NCBI RefSeq assembly: GCF_000519265.1
Contig: NZ_KI912608.1
Location: 881,665-945,664, forward strand
Length of the DNA: 64,000 bases
Reading direction: 5' to 3'
Source: Desulfonatronum lacustre DSM 10312
GTDB taxonomy: Bacteria > Desulfobacterota > Desulfovibrionia > Desulfovibrionales > Desulfonatronaceae
The notes beneath the pieces are model-generated. The model was not told the DNA's origin and did not search any database. It saw only the letters and a program-made list of their open reading frames with translations. Positions 26,011 to 34,625 of the stretch are shown one piece after another. Position 1 is the first letter of the stretch; the number at the start of each line of letters is the position of its first letter. The translations under genes and the position numbers were made by a program.

Positions 26011-27933
26011 ATGAACGTGGACGCATCGCAAGGCCCTGGCGAGACCAGGGAGTTTCAGGCCGAGGTCAAGAAGATCCTCGATATCGTGATCAATTCGTTG
26101 TACACGGAGCGGGAAATCTTTCTGCGGGAATTGATTTCCAACTCCGCGGACGCCCTGGAGCGCTATCGGCATCAGAGCTTGACCGACCCGGGTGCGTACC
26201 CGGATTTGCCTTTGGAGATCCGGATCGTGGTGGATAAGGATGCCAAGACCCTGACCATCACGGATACCGGCATCGGCATGGATCGCGGCGAGTTGGAAGC
26301 CAACCTGGGAACCATCGCCCATTCCGGGACCAAGACTTTCCTGTCCCAACTGGCCGAGGGGACCAAGGACGTCAACCTGATCGGCCAGTTCGGCGTCGGG
26401 TTCTACGCCGCCTTCATGGTCGCGGGCAAGGTCCGGGTGACCTCCCGATCGTATCGCCAGGACGACTCCGGGCATCTCTGGGAGTCCGACGGCGGCGGGG
26501 CCTACACCATCTCAACGGCATCCGAATTGCCGCGGGGCACGTCTATTGTCCTGGAACTCAAGGACGACGCGGCTGAATTCGCGGACCCAGAGCGGATCAA
26601 GCGGATCATCAAGCAATACTCCAGTTTCGTGCCCTTCCCGATCCTGCTGGACAACGAGGCAGTGAATACGGTCCAGGCCCTGTGGACCAAGAACAAAAGC
26701 GAGATCACGGACGAGGAGTACACCGAATTCTACAAGTTCGTGGGCAATGCCTTTGACGACCCTCTGCTCCGGTTGCATTTCGACACCGACGCCCCCCTGG
26801 CCATCAAGGCCCTGCTGTTCGTGCCCAAGGACAACTTCGAGAAGTACGGCCTGGGCCGAACCGAGCCCGGGGTGAACCTGTACTGCCAGCGCGTACTCAT
26901 CGAGCAGCATTCCAAGACCATCCTTCCGGAATGGCTGCGCTTCCTCAAGGGCGTGATCGACTCCGAGGATCTGCCCCTGAACATTTCCCGCCAAGCCCTG
27001 CAGGACAGTTCCCTGGTGCGCAAGATCAATTCCGTGGTCACCAAACGCTTCCTGAAGCACCTGGAAGAGACGGCCAAAAACCAGCCCGAGACCTACGAGA
27101 CCTTTTGGCGTGATTTCGGCTACTTCCTGAAGGAAGGGGTGGTCAGCGACTTCGGCCATCGGGAAGCCCTGGGCAAGCTGCTGCGCTTCGAATCCTCCAC
27201 CACCGAACCCGGCAAACTGACCTCCCTGGTCGACTACCTGGGCCGGATGAAGATCGCCCAGAAGGAAATCTTCTACATTCACGGCTCCAACCGCGAAGCC
27301 ATCGAGGCCGGTCCGTACATCGAGGCCTTCCGCAAGCGCGACCTGGAAGTGATCTACACCATGGACCCCATCGATGACTTCGTGATGGGCCACCTGGCGG
27401 AATTCGAGGGCAAGAAGCTGGTTTCCGCGGACCGGGGCGACATTGAGCTGCCGGAACTGGACGAGGACAAGAAAGATCAAAAAGACCAGCCCGAAGCCGA
27501 AAAGGAAATGGACAAGGCCCAGGCCACGGATTTGGCCGCCTGGATGAAGGGCGTGCTCGGCGACCGGGTCAAGGAGGTCAAGGAGTCCAAGCGCCTGGAA
27601 GGCAGCCCGGCCATGATCGTTAATCCGGACGCGCATATGACCAGCTCCATGGAACGGATCATGCGCGCCGCCGGCCGCCAGGGCGATCTGCCCATCTCGG
27701 CCAAGGACCTGGAAATCAACGCCCGCCATCCCCTGATCAAGGGCCTGGCCGCCCTGCGCCAAACCGACGAACCTTTCGCCCGCACCGTGGCCGAACAAAT
27801 CCTGGACAACGCCATGGTCCAGGCCGGCCTGCTGATCGAGCCCAGAAACATGGTGGACCGGACGTATCGGATTCTGGAGCGGGCCGTGGGTGGAGCAGGG
27901 GAGGCACCTAAAAAGGTGGAGTCAGATTCCTGA
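26011..27933 (+). CDS. htpG: HtpG, Hsp90 family molecular chaperone
   Basis: 640 aa. The GHKL ATP-binding domain shows YTEREIFLRELISNSADALE, DTGIGM, GTIAHSGTKTF and IGQFGVGFYAAFMVA. The middle domain has LRFLKGVIDSEDLPLNISR, and the C-terminal dimerisation domain completes the standard Hsp90 length. AAGGAG lies before the ATG. A promoter with TTGACG at 25921 and a loose -10 is possible. A strong terminator follows at 28087. A cytosolic chaperone, probably monocistronic. Confidence 0.97.
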   Translation: MNVDASQGPGETREFQAEVKKILDIVINSLYTEREIFLRELISNSADALERYRHQSLTDPGAYPDLPLEIRIVVDKDAKTLTITDTGIGMDRGELEANLGTIAHSGTKTFLSQLAEGTKDVNLIGQFGVGFYAAFMVAGKVRVTSRSYRQDDSGHLWESDGGGAYTISTASELPRGTSIVLELKDDAAEFADPERIKRIIKQYSSFVPFPILLDNEAVNTVQALWTKNKSEITDEEYTEFYKFVGNAFDDPLLRLHFDTDAPLAIKALLFVPKDNFEKYGLGRTEPGVNLYCQRVLIEQHSKTILPEWLRFLKGVIDSEDLPLNISRQALQDSSLVRKINSVVTKRFLKHLEETAKNQPETYETFWRDFGYFLKEGVVSDFGHREALGKLLRFESSTTEPGKLTSLVDYLGRMKIAQKEIFYIHGSNREAIEAGPYIEAFRKRDLEVIYTMDPIDDFVMGHLAEFEGKKLVSADRGDIELPELDEDKKDQKDQPEAEKEMDKAQATDLAAWMKGVLGDRVKEVKESKRLEGSPAMIVNPDAHMTSSMERIMRAAGRQGDLPISAKDLEINARHPLIKGLAALRQTDEPFARTVAEQILDNAMVQAGLLIEPRNMVDRTYRILERAVGGAGEAPKKVESDS

Positions 27934-27986
27934 TCAGGTCATTCATTTTGTAGGGGATGAGCGCATACACAGTTGCGCCCCCCCTT

Positions 27987-28075
27987 TTATCGGTATCGGA
28001 ATCGGAATCGGGATCGATACGGTTTGTTCGCCAATAGTCCTATTTCGATACCGATACCGACCCCGACCCCGATAA
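27987..28075. repeat. Six-base-unit palindrome, element B
   Basis: Left arm from 27987 (TTATCGGTATCGGAATCGG and on) and right arm to 28075 (ending CCCCGACCCCGATAA) are phase-matched inverted arrays of TCGGnn units, with the two variable bases often unmatched. The loop is about 22 bases and includes GCCAATA. It lies between convergent htpG and flgE, just before the terminator. Confidence 0.7.
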
Positions 28076-28086
28076 CTGCATTATAT

Positions 28087-28122
28087 AAAAGCCCCTGGAG
28101 GTGATCCTCCAGGGGCTTTTTT
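28087..28122 (+). terminator. Bidirectional rho-independent terminator between htpG and flgE
   Basis: AAAAGCCCCTGGAGG, loop TGAT, CCTCCAGGGGCTTTT with flanking A and T runs. The symmetry lets it end both htpG (plus) and the fliK-flgD-flgE operon (minus, about 100 bases after the flgE stop). Confidence 0.95.
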
Positions 28123-28219
28123 CGGTCTTCTCGATTACCCCTTTGCCTCGCCTCACCAAAAACAACAGGCCGGAAGCATCTCGCTCCCGGCCTGTCCTGA
28201 TTACCGATCCGTCAACCCG

Positions 28220-29713
28220 TTATCTCTTCATCCGAATCACTTCATCCAGCATCGTGTCCGTGGTGGTGATGGTCTTGCTGTTGGCCTGGAAGCCTTTCTG
28301 GGTGCTGATCATCTTCACGAATTCCGTGGCCAGATCCACGTTGGAGAGTTCCAAGGTGTTGGAGGAAACCGTCCCCAGGTTGCCCGTACCGGCTATGCCC
28401 GTTAATGGAGGCCCCGAAGCTCCGGTTGCCGCGAACAGGTTACCGCCTTCCCGGTTCAATCCCCAGATGTTGTTGAAGTTGTTGATGGTCAGCGCATACA
28501 GATCGAGAACTTGTCCGTTGGAATAGCGTCCGGTCAGGACGCCTTCCCTGTTGACGGAAATGTTCTGTAAAAAACCAGCGGTATAGCCATCCTGGGTTTG
28601 ATACAATGTGGTTGAAGCATTATTGTAAGCTGTTGTGGAGAGAGCATTTCTTTGCCAATCAGCAATGTCGCCCGCAAAAGCTCCTGCTACGTATCCAGCG
28701 ACATCGCCTACAAATCTTGTTCCTAGAGTGAATTCAATATTTTGAGGTTCTCCAAGAAAATTTGCAGCAAATGTTGGATAGCCATTTCGTGAAATAAAAT
28801 ATGGATCGCCATTGCCATCTTCTGTTTCGAGAGTTGGGTCTGCTCGCATATTGATAATCTCTCCAGCAGGATTAAACAGAAGATCTCCTGTCATTAACAA
28901 TCCAGTGCCATTTTCTTGATCATCTTCAGGTGGAATCGTTACAATAAATTGCCATATTGTAGTTCCATCTGGGGGATCAGGCTGGTCAGCATCCGGCCTT
29001 TTATCAAAGTATACCGTTACATTATGAGCGCCGCCGTTCGCATCGTAAATCTTCATTGTAGTTTGATATTCAAACTCTTGATTTCCTATATCACCAGGTG
29101 GTGGGCCATCCCATGCATCTATAAGATCGTCGACACTGGACCTGGCGGCGGAATCAAGGTTGACCACGGCGTTGACAGTTGATGTCGGTGATGGAGGTGA
29201 TTGGAAGTTGTCTAATTGAATGTCTCTGGGAACACCTTGGATATTGACACGTCGAGCACCGACACCTTCACCATCAACCTCATCGACCAATGGGTCGACC
29301 GTATCCCGGGCAATACCCCAGCCTTGAACCCTATACCCATGCGGATCGACGAGAAATCCTTCCTGGTCAAAACGGAAGTTTCCGGCGCGGGTGTAGTAAT
29401 TTATTTCATCACCAGGAGGGCTGACGGTAAAGAAACCGTTGCCGGTGATGGCCACGTCGGTGGACTCGTTGGTGGTTTCAAGGGAACCCTGGCTGAAGTC
29501 GCCCAGGACGGCGCCGACCGCGACGCCGCGACCTATCTGGCCCACACCGTTGGCCACGCTGACGTTCTGGCTCATGAAGTCTTCAAAGTGCATGCGAGAG
29601 CCTTTGAACCCGACGGTACTCACGTTGGCGATGTTGTTGCCGATCACCCCCATTTTCTGGCCGTGCCCCTTGAGGCCGCTGACTCCCGTCCACATTGATG
29701 CGGTGAGACTCAT
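28220..29713 (-). CDS. flgE: FlgE, flagellar hook protein
   Basis: 497 aa. N-terminal rod/hook motif SLTASMWTGVSGLKGHGQKM followed by GNNIANVSTVGFKGSRMHF, and a C-terminal LSNVDLATEFVKMISTQKGF, both diagnostic. It polymerises to the hook joint outside the cell. The middle third (about residues 170-370) is the surface-exposed D2/D3 region and has a clearly lower GC content than either end: 40% by hand count over 28741-28980 versus 64% at 29461-29580. That suggests replacement or recombination of the exposed domain. The gene is last in fliK-flgD-flgE. Confidence 0.95.
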   Translation of the reverse strand: MSLTASMWTGVSGLKGHGQKMGVIGNNIANVSTVGFKGSRMHFEDFMSQNVSVANGVGQIGRGVAVGAVLGDFSQGSLETTNESTDVAITGNGFFTVSPPGDEINYYTRAGNFRFDQEGFLVDPHGYRVQGWGIARDTVDPLVDEVDGEGVGARRVNIQGVPRDIQLDNFQSPPSPTSTVNAVVNLDSAARSSVDDLIDAWDGPPPGDIGNQEFEYQTTMKIYDANGGAHNVTVYFDKRPDADQPDPPDGTTIWQFIVTIPPEDDQENGTGLLMTGDLLFNPAGEIINMRADPTLETEDGNGDPYFISRNGYPTFAANFLGEPQNIEFTLGTRFVGDVAGYVAGAFAGDIADWQRNALSTTAYNNASTTLYQTQDGYTAGFLQNISVNREGVLTGRYSNGQVLDLYALTINNFNNIWGLNREGGNLFAATGASGPPLTGIAGTGNLGTVSSNTLELSNVDLATEFVKMISTQKGFQANSKTITTTDTMLDEVIRMKR

Positions 29714-29771
29714 GATTGTGCTCCTTTGTATAGCCCGCTCGCGCTCTTAAGAGGTGAGGGGGTGAAATGAA

Positions 29772-30593
29772 TTACTGGGTCAGACTGTTCAGAAGGTCTT
29801 CGGTGGAGGATGATCCGCCGAACAATCCGTTAAGATTCGCCAGGTTTCCTGTAATATTTTGGAGTTCCGATGCCAGCGCATTGCCTTGCGCCGCCCCTGC
29901 TCCGACGACTTCCTTAACGTCCGTGATATTGACTCTTCGTCCGTCCTGAAGGCGGAGGAAGGTTTGCCCATCCTCGCTGACCACCGCTGAAACCACTCCG
30001 CTCGTCTTGGTGGAAACCATCAACGGCTCTCCGTGCTTGCCTTCCGCGGCCATGGCAATACTGTATACTCCGTCGGGCAGCGGATTGCCGGAGTGGTCCC
30101 GGCCATCCCAGACAAATTCGTGTTCGCCGGGCATGCGACCGGGCAACGTGATGGTGCGGACGATGTTGCCGAAGGAATCGAAGATGTTCATGTGCAGCTT
30201 TTCAGCCACGTCCGGCAGGGAATAGGTGAAGGAGCTGACGGAGTCTCCATCCTTGCTGATGCTTCGCCCTTCGGCTCGAATCTCTTTGCCGATGAAGTTG
30301 ACTGCGTTCAACGTTTCCTGACGGGCAAACGAATCCTTGAAGCCCTCGATGGACTCGGAGATGTTGCTGAGTTGCTCCAGGCTGGAGAATTGAGCCAATT
30401 GAGCGACGAATTCCTTGTCGTCCAAGGGGTTGAGAGGATCTTGGTTGGCAAGCTGGGTGGTCAACAAGCGCAGAAAGGCATCTCTGTCCAATCCGCTTTT
30501 ATCGCCTGTCCTCGGGTCCGGTGGAGCGAAGTCTCGTTCGGCTCGGCCGACCAGATTGCCAGCGTGGGGGCTGACATATGGGCTTGTCGACAT
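29772..30593 (-). CDS. flgD: FlgD, flagellar hook-capping protein
   Basis: 273 aa. The conserved N-terminus LDRDAFLRLLTTQLANQDPL with NPLDDKEFVAQLAQFSSLEQ identifies FlgD. A FlgD tudor-like and Ig-like region follows (RTITLPGRMPGEHEFVWDGR, then GNPLPDGVYSI). It caps the growing hook so FlgE subunits can add. It lies 58 bp upstream of flgE and 30 bp downstream of fliK on the same strand. The C-terminal extension (about 235-273) is longer than in enteric FlgD. Confidence 0.95.
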   Translation of the reverse strand: MSTSPYVSPHAGNLVGRAERDFAPPDPRTGDKSGLDRDAFLRLLTTQLANQDPLNPLDDKEFVAQLAQFSSLEQLSNISESIEGFKDSFARQETLNAVNFIGKEIRAEGRSISKDGDSVSSFTYSLPDVAEKLHMNIFDSFGNIVRTITLPGRMPGEHEFVWDGRDHSGNPLPDGVYSIAMAAEGKHGEPLMVSTKTSGVVSAVVSEDGQTFLRLQDGRRVNITDVKEVVGAGAAQGNALASELQNITGNLANLNGLFGGSSSTEDLLNSLTQ

Positions 30594-30623
30594 GATCGTT
30601 CTCCTGGAAAGAGGAAAATTTTG

Positions 30624-32564
30624 CTAGGCGATCAGGTTGATGCCGCCTTCTCGGGGTGAATTAAGCAAAATCGATGCCTGTTCCGAAGCGTCCTGGCCTC
30701 CGGCATCATTTTTTTGCAAGCCTCGCCCCAGGGCGGCCCACTGGGTATTGGCACCCTGTTCCTGGAACTTTTGTCCGTCCGAGCCCTGCCAGAGCTGGGT
30801 GAACTGGTTCTGGTCCTGCAACTGGGTCGAAACTTCCAGGCGCGTGACCCGCAGGCCCTGGGACTCCAGGGACTGGCGGAGCAAAGGCATGTTTTCGGCG
30901 ATGATCTGGCGGGCTTCCTGGTTTTCCGCGCGCAGCACAGCCTGGACTTCTTTGCCTACCACTCTGAGGTTCACGGTCAGGCTGCCCAGATCCGCGGGAT
31001 GCAGCTGCAAGGTCAATTGCTGGCGGCCCTGGCCCATGTTCTGGAGCAGGCCGGAATGGACCTGATTCAGGACGGCCCGGTGCGGAGCCGGGGCATTGGC
31101 CAGGACCTTGCGGGCCGCGGCTTCGGTATTGGTGGCCGCGGTGGTCTGGCCCAGGATGGATCGTGGGTCCGTGCCGGCATCCTTGAGCAGGCCCCCGGAT
31201 GCCTCGCCGCTGCCCTGGACGCTGACCTTGTTCCAGAAGGATTCCCAGCCCTGGGCGGACTGGTTCGCGGCATTCTGGGCATTGGGGTTTTGCCAGGGCG
31301 TTCCCTGGCCGTTGCGGTCCATCATGCCGGAATTTTTGCCGTCGCCTCCCGAGGATACTGTTTTAAGCGCGTTCACGGCCTCGGTCATGGACATCCGGTG
31401 GGCGTTGGGGCCGTTGTCCGCGGCCTGCATCCGGAGATCACGGTTTTCAGAAGCTGCCATAATCCTTTGGATTTCCGCCAGTAATCGGTTTCTGTCCTGA
31501 TCCGAGCCAGCTGCGGCCTCCTTGATCATGCCCAGGATTTTTTTCAGCTCCTCAGGAGACAGTTCCTTTTCCGTGGCCTGCTGCAGGATTTGGTCGAGGT
31601 TCGGAGATGATCCGCCTGCGTTCTGTTTGAGAGCGTTCTGAAACGCGGCCAGGGTCTCCGAATTCAGCTTCAGCTCGCCCTTGGCCGCGGCGTCAGAGAC
31701 TCTTTGCAGCAGATCGGCGTTTTCCCGGAGCGCCTTGTGGACCACGGAACGTAGTTCAGCCGTCATTTCGATTCCAGCCTTTCTCATGGCCTCGGCAATG
31801 GCTTGCATGGCCTGCACGGATTTCGGGTCCACATTCCCGAAACTTTCGCCGCTCAATCCGAAAAACTTCCCCAGAGCGGGGTCCGTCGTCCCGGAAGCCT
31901 TGTCGCCGCCCATCAGGCCCAGGGCTTGCAGCAAAGCCAGGATTTCCGCCGAGGTAAAGGAAAATTTCTCCTCGCCGGTCAGGTTGGAAAGCAATTCCTC
32001 GATGCGCTTGAAGACCGCGTCCAGTTTATTGTCCAGGATGTCACCAGCCAGGGCCAGGGCGTCGTCCGGAGAGAAGCCGATCTTTTCCAGCAGGCTGATC
32101 AGGTCCTTTTCCTGCTCCGGAGTGAGCTTGATATTGGCCAGTTCCTTCAGCGGCTCGCGCAAGACGTCCAGGACTTGCCGCCACGTGACGGTCTCGTTGG
32201 AATCAAAGAGATCCTCAAGACGATCCAGAGTTTCCTCGTCCACGCCCAGCTCTTCCAGCTTCGGGCGCAACTCGGCAAAATCTTCCCTGTTTACGGGCAC
32301 GTCTAATTCTCGGGAACGTGGAAGATCCTGGTGAACGGACTTGGGCGGTTCCGGATGGTTTCGCCGGTCGTCGCTTCGAACGTGTTCCGAACGCGTCGTC
32401 TCCGGCGAAGGATGGAATGGTGCATCGTCCCGAGTGTCGCGCAGGAATGCCCCGAACACATCTTCGAAATTTTTGTTTCCGAGGTTGAACAGCGGAGCGT
32501 CCAGGGCGAACCCCGTGTTGGCCGAGGAACCGGATTGGGCTGAAAAAGAGGGAAAAATCTGCAT
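30624..32564 (-). CDS. fliK: FliK, flagellar hook-length control protein
   Basis: 646 aa, long and low in hydrophobicity over most of its length, as expected for a molecular ruler. The C-terminal Flg_hook domain is clear: QQLTLQLHPADLGSLTVNLR, then AVLRAENQEARQII and LLRQSLESQGLRVTRLEVS (about residues 515-600). It is secreted through the flagellar export gate and switches export from hook to filament. An AAGGAGAAA site precedes the ATG. First gene of the operon. Confidence 0.93.
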   Translation of the reverse strand: MQIFPSFSAQSGSSANTGFALDAPLFNLGNKNFEDVFGAFLRDTRDDAPFHPSPETTRSEHVRSDDRRNHPEPPKSVHQDLPRSRELDVPVNREDFAELRPKLEELGVDEETLDRLEDLFDSNETVTWRQVLDVLREPLKELANIKLTPEQEKDLISLLEKIGFSPDDALALAGDILDNKLDAVFKRIEELLSNLTGEEKFSFTSAEILALLQALGLMGGDKASGTTDPALGKFFGLSGESFGNVDPKSVQAMQAIAEAMRKAGIEMTAELRSVVHKALRENADLLQRVSDAAAKGELKLNSETLAAFQNALKQNAGGSSPNLDQILQQATEKELSPEELKKILGMIKEAAAGSDQDRNRLLAEIQRIMAASENRDLRMQAADNGPNAHRMSMTEAVNALKTVSSGGDGKNSGMMDRNGQGTPWQNPNAQNAANQSAQGWESFWNKVSVQGSGEASGGLLKDAGTDPRSILGQTTAATNTEAAARKVLANAPAPHRAVLNQVHSGLLQNMGQGRQQLTLQLHPADLGSLTVNLRVVGKEVQAVLRAENQEARQIIAENMPLLRQSLESQGLRVTRLEVSTQLQDQNQFTQLWQGSDGQKFQEQGANTQWAALGRGLQKNDAGGQDASEQASILLNSPREGGINLIA

Positions 32565-32590
32565 GGTCTTTTCTCCTTGTCCGCGTATGT

Positions 32591-32606
32591 TTCAAGAGTC
32601 GTTCCA
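32591..32606 (-). promoter_or_regulatory. Candidate sigma-54 promoter of fliK-flgD-flgE
   Basis: On the minus strand TGGAACGACTCTTGAA has TGG and TTG at the right spacing for -24/-12 (ten bases between GG and GA); the -12 GC is GA. It is about 30 bases upstream of the fliK ATG. Sigma-54 control of hook genes is common in polar-flagellated bacteria. Confidence 0.4.
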
Positions 32607-32682
32607 ACTTCCTCGCTTCCGGTACTGGGGGCGTCCCACGTCGCCCTTGTCCGCGACGGCCTGTTGCGATAGGAGAAAGGTC

Positions 32683-33066
32683 ATGTCTTCGCCACGGGCG
32701 ACTTCTCGGAAGCCCCCTCAAAAAATATATCAGACGACCTCTCAGGCGACCTCCCAGGCGACGTCTCGGTCACTTCCGCGGTATTCAAGCCGCATGTACC
32801 TGCAACTCGCCCCGGACGGCATCTCTCTGCTGAAGTTTCTTCTGGAGGCCGAGGACAATCTGGCCTATTTGAGCACGGTGAGCCCGCACACGGCGGTGGT
32901 CAAGCTGGTTTTCGCCCCGGGCCGGGAGCGGGAAATTTGGAAGTTTCTGGAGACGGCGCACCATCAATTGACGTTTCGTGAGGTGGTTACGTTCCCGGGT
33001 GGGTGGAAGAGCGAGGAAAAACGGAAGGAATCAAGAAAGGATACGGAGGAACGGGATGCAAAATGA
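32683..33066 (+). CDS. DUF4911-like protein
   Basis: 127 aa from ATG at 32683 after AGGAGAAAGG. The N-terminal 37 residues are low complexity with a 12-base repeat that gives TTSQATSQATSR. The rest (MYLQLAPDGISLLKFLLEAE, then AVVKLVFAPGREREIWKFLE) matches the shape of the DUF4911 family: a short alpha/beta domain starting MYLxL. Function of the family is unknown. It overlaps the next gene by 11 bases, so the pair is probably co-translated. Confidence 0.72.
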   Translation: MSSPRATSRKPPQKIYQTTSQATSQATSRSLPRYSSRMYLQLAPDGISLLKFLLEAEDNLAYLSTVSPHTAVVKLVFAPGREREIWKFLETAHHQLTFREVVTFPGGWKSEEKRKESRKDTEERDAK

Positions 33067-33529
33067 ACGATGTCGCCGTATGACGACACCATGGATGGCC
33101 GTGCTGCTGGTCGCGGCCTGGTTGAGTCTGGGGATGGGCGGGCTCGGCGACTCGGATGTGGTCACCAAAATTCCCAAGCCGGAGCGGTCGTTTCTGGTGG
33201 AATTGGTGGACGCCGACGACGTCTCCTTCGCCTTGCACGACTTTTCCATGAACGGCCTGACCATGCTCCCGGTCACGGCGGGAAAGGCGGACATCAGTCT
33301 GGATTTCGCCGAAATCATGGAAGCCCGGATGTATCTCCAGGACGACCGAGTCCTGTCCAAGGTTTTGTTTCGGAATCAAACCACCCAAGAGTTTATGATC
33401 GATCCGGGTCTGGCGTTCTATGGATTGACGGATTGGGGCAAGTTGAAGATCACGGCCGGAAATATCCGACGGATCACGTTTTTGGGCCGGGCGGACAAGC
33501 CCTTGCCTGCCGGAGCGGGGACGGATTGA
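33056..33529 (+). CDS. Secreted or membrane-anchored protein of unknown function
   Basis: 157 aa from ATG at 33056, after ACGGAGGAACGGG; ATG at 33080 (MTTPWMAVLL) is the alternative. An N-terminal hydrophobic segment (WMAVLLVAAWLSLGMGGLG) looks like a signal peptide, without a lipobox. The mature part includes FLVELVDADDVSFALHDFSM and a basic C-terminus. No family recognised. It overlaps the DUF4911 gene, suggesting a joint function. Confidence 0.65.
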   Translation: MQNERCRRMTTPWMAVLLVAAWLSLGMGGLGDSDVVTKIPKPERSFLVELVDADDVSFALHDFSMNGLTMLPVTAGKADISLDFAEIMEARMYLQDDRVLSKVLFRNQTTQEFMIDPGLAFYGLTDWGKLKITAGNIRRITFLGRADKPLPAGAGTD

Positions 33530-33538
33530 ACCTCCTTT

Positions 33539-34381
33539 TCATTCGTCCAAATTGAAAAACGCTCGGGCCGTGTCCCCGCAGGCCGTCCAGATATCCTGAA
33601 TCGGCTGGCCGCGCAGGTCGGCGACGGCTTGGGCCGTATAGCAGAGATAGGCCGGTTCGTTGCGCTTGCCTCGAAAGGGATGCGGGGTCAGGAACGGGCA
33701 GTCCGTTTCCAGAACCATCCGGGACAAGGGAATGTGGGGGATTGCCTCTCGCAGGGCCGTGCTTTTGGGAAAGGTGACCGGGCCGGGGATGGAGATATGC
33801 CAGCCGTCGGCCAAAATCTGTTCCGCCAACTCCCGGCCCTGGCCGAAACAGTGCCAGAGCAGCGGGCGATCCCTGAACCCCAGGTCCCGCAAGATGGTCA
33901 GGGTTTCCGGCTCGGCTTCTCGGCTGTGGACGATCACGGGCAGATCCAACTCCCTGGCCAGGGCCAATTGCTCCTGGAAAGCCCGAATCTGGACGTCCCT
34001 GGGACTGCGGTCCCAGTAGAAGTCCAGCCCGATTTCGCCCAGGGCGCGCAGCCCCTTGTCCTCATCCTGGTCCTGATTTTGGGCGAACAGCGCGGCCATG
34101 TCCGCCAGGACGTCCGGCGTGACGGTGGACGCCTCGTGCGGGTGGATGCCCAGGGTGAAGAACATCCCGGCAATGGTGGACAATCGCGGCTGGTGGGCCC
34201 GGTACGCCTCGGGCGACAGAAAGACGTTGCCGAACCAGGCCACTCCGGCCGCCCTGGCCCGATCCAGGACGTCATCCAGGTCCTCGGCGAAGTCCGGAAA
34301 ATCCAGGTGAGCATGAGTTTCCACGCCCCCGGGGGGCAGGCCGAACGTCTCCGGCAAGGGGATGTTTTTTTTTGACGACAT
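33539..34381 (-). CDS. tatD: TatD family metal-dependent hydrolase
   Basis: 280 aa. Metal ligands of the TIM-barrel family are visible: ETHAHLDF (His23, His25), GIHPHEA, GEIGLDFYWD, VIVHSREAE and LETDCPFLTPHPFRG. TatD proteins are Mg-dependent DNases or deoxyribonuclease-like hydrolases in the cytoplasm. It converges with the gene before it, ending 9 bp from its stop. Start ATG at 34381 follows AGGAGGAGCAC. Confidence 0.93.
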   Translation of the reverse strand: MSSKKNIPLPETFGLPPGGVETHAHLDFPDFAEDLDDVLDRARAAGVAWFGNVFLSPEAYRAHQPRLSTIAGMFFTLGIHPHEASTVTPDVLADMAALFAQNQDQDEDKGLRALGEIGLDFYWDRSPRDVQIRAFQEQLALARELDLPVIVHSREAEPETLTILRDLGFRDRPLLWHCFGQGRELAEQILADGWHISIPGPVTFPKSTALREAIPHIPLSRMVLETDCPFLTPHPFRGKRNEPAYLCYTAQAVADLRGQPIQDIWTACGDTARAFFNLDE

Positions 34382-34472
34382 ATGGTGCTCCTCCTTCGGG
34401 CGGGGAACCTACGGCAGGCGGCGTTGGTTTGTCACGCGCCGCGGGCCGAACCTCCGGGTCAAACCTGTTCTC

Positions 34473-34562
34473 ATCGAAATCGCGATCGAAATCGAAATCG
34501 GAACATGCTGTGAGTAAGGCATCTTTATAGACATGATGTTCGATTTCGATCACGATTTCGAT
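34473..34562. repeat. Six-base-unit palindrome, element C
   Basis: Arms 34473-34496 and 34539-34562 pair at 23 of 24 positions (units ATCGAA and ATCGCG). The 42-base loop holds CATGCTGTGAGTAAGGC. Single units continue to about 34600 (ATACCGATTC, then TATCGAAATC). It sits in the divergent gap between tatD and the next gene, so it must be close to one or both promoters. Confidence 0.75.
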
Positions 34563-34625
34563 ACCGATTCAGGTAACGAGTGAGTATCGAAATCAAATCA
34601 GTTCAAAACTACAACTACCCTCGCG

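Noticed and set aside
27890-28075. ORF reading Ile-Gly and Arg-Pro dipeptide runs
   Set aside because: It arises from the six-base palindrome B; the same is true of small ORFs at 34272-34553, 37392-37577 and 44879-45162.
27987-28075. CRISPR array
   Set aside because: Units are six bases and palindromic, with no unique spacers of uniform length; no cas genes occur in the window.
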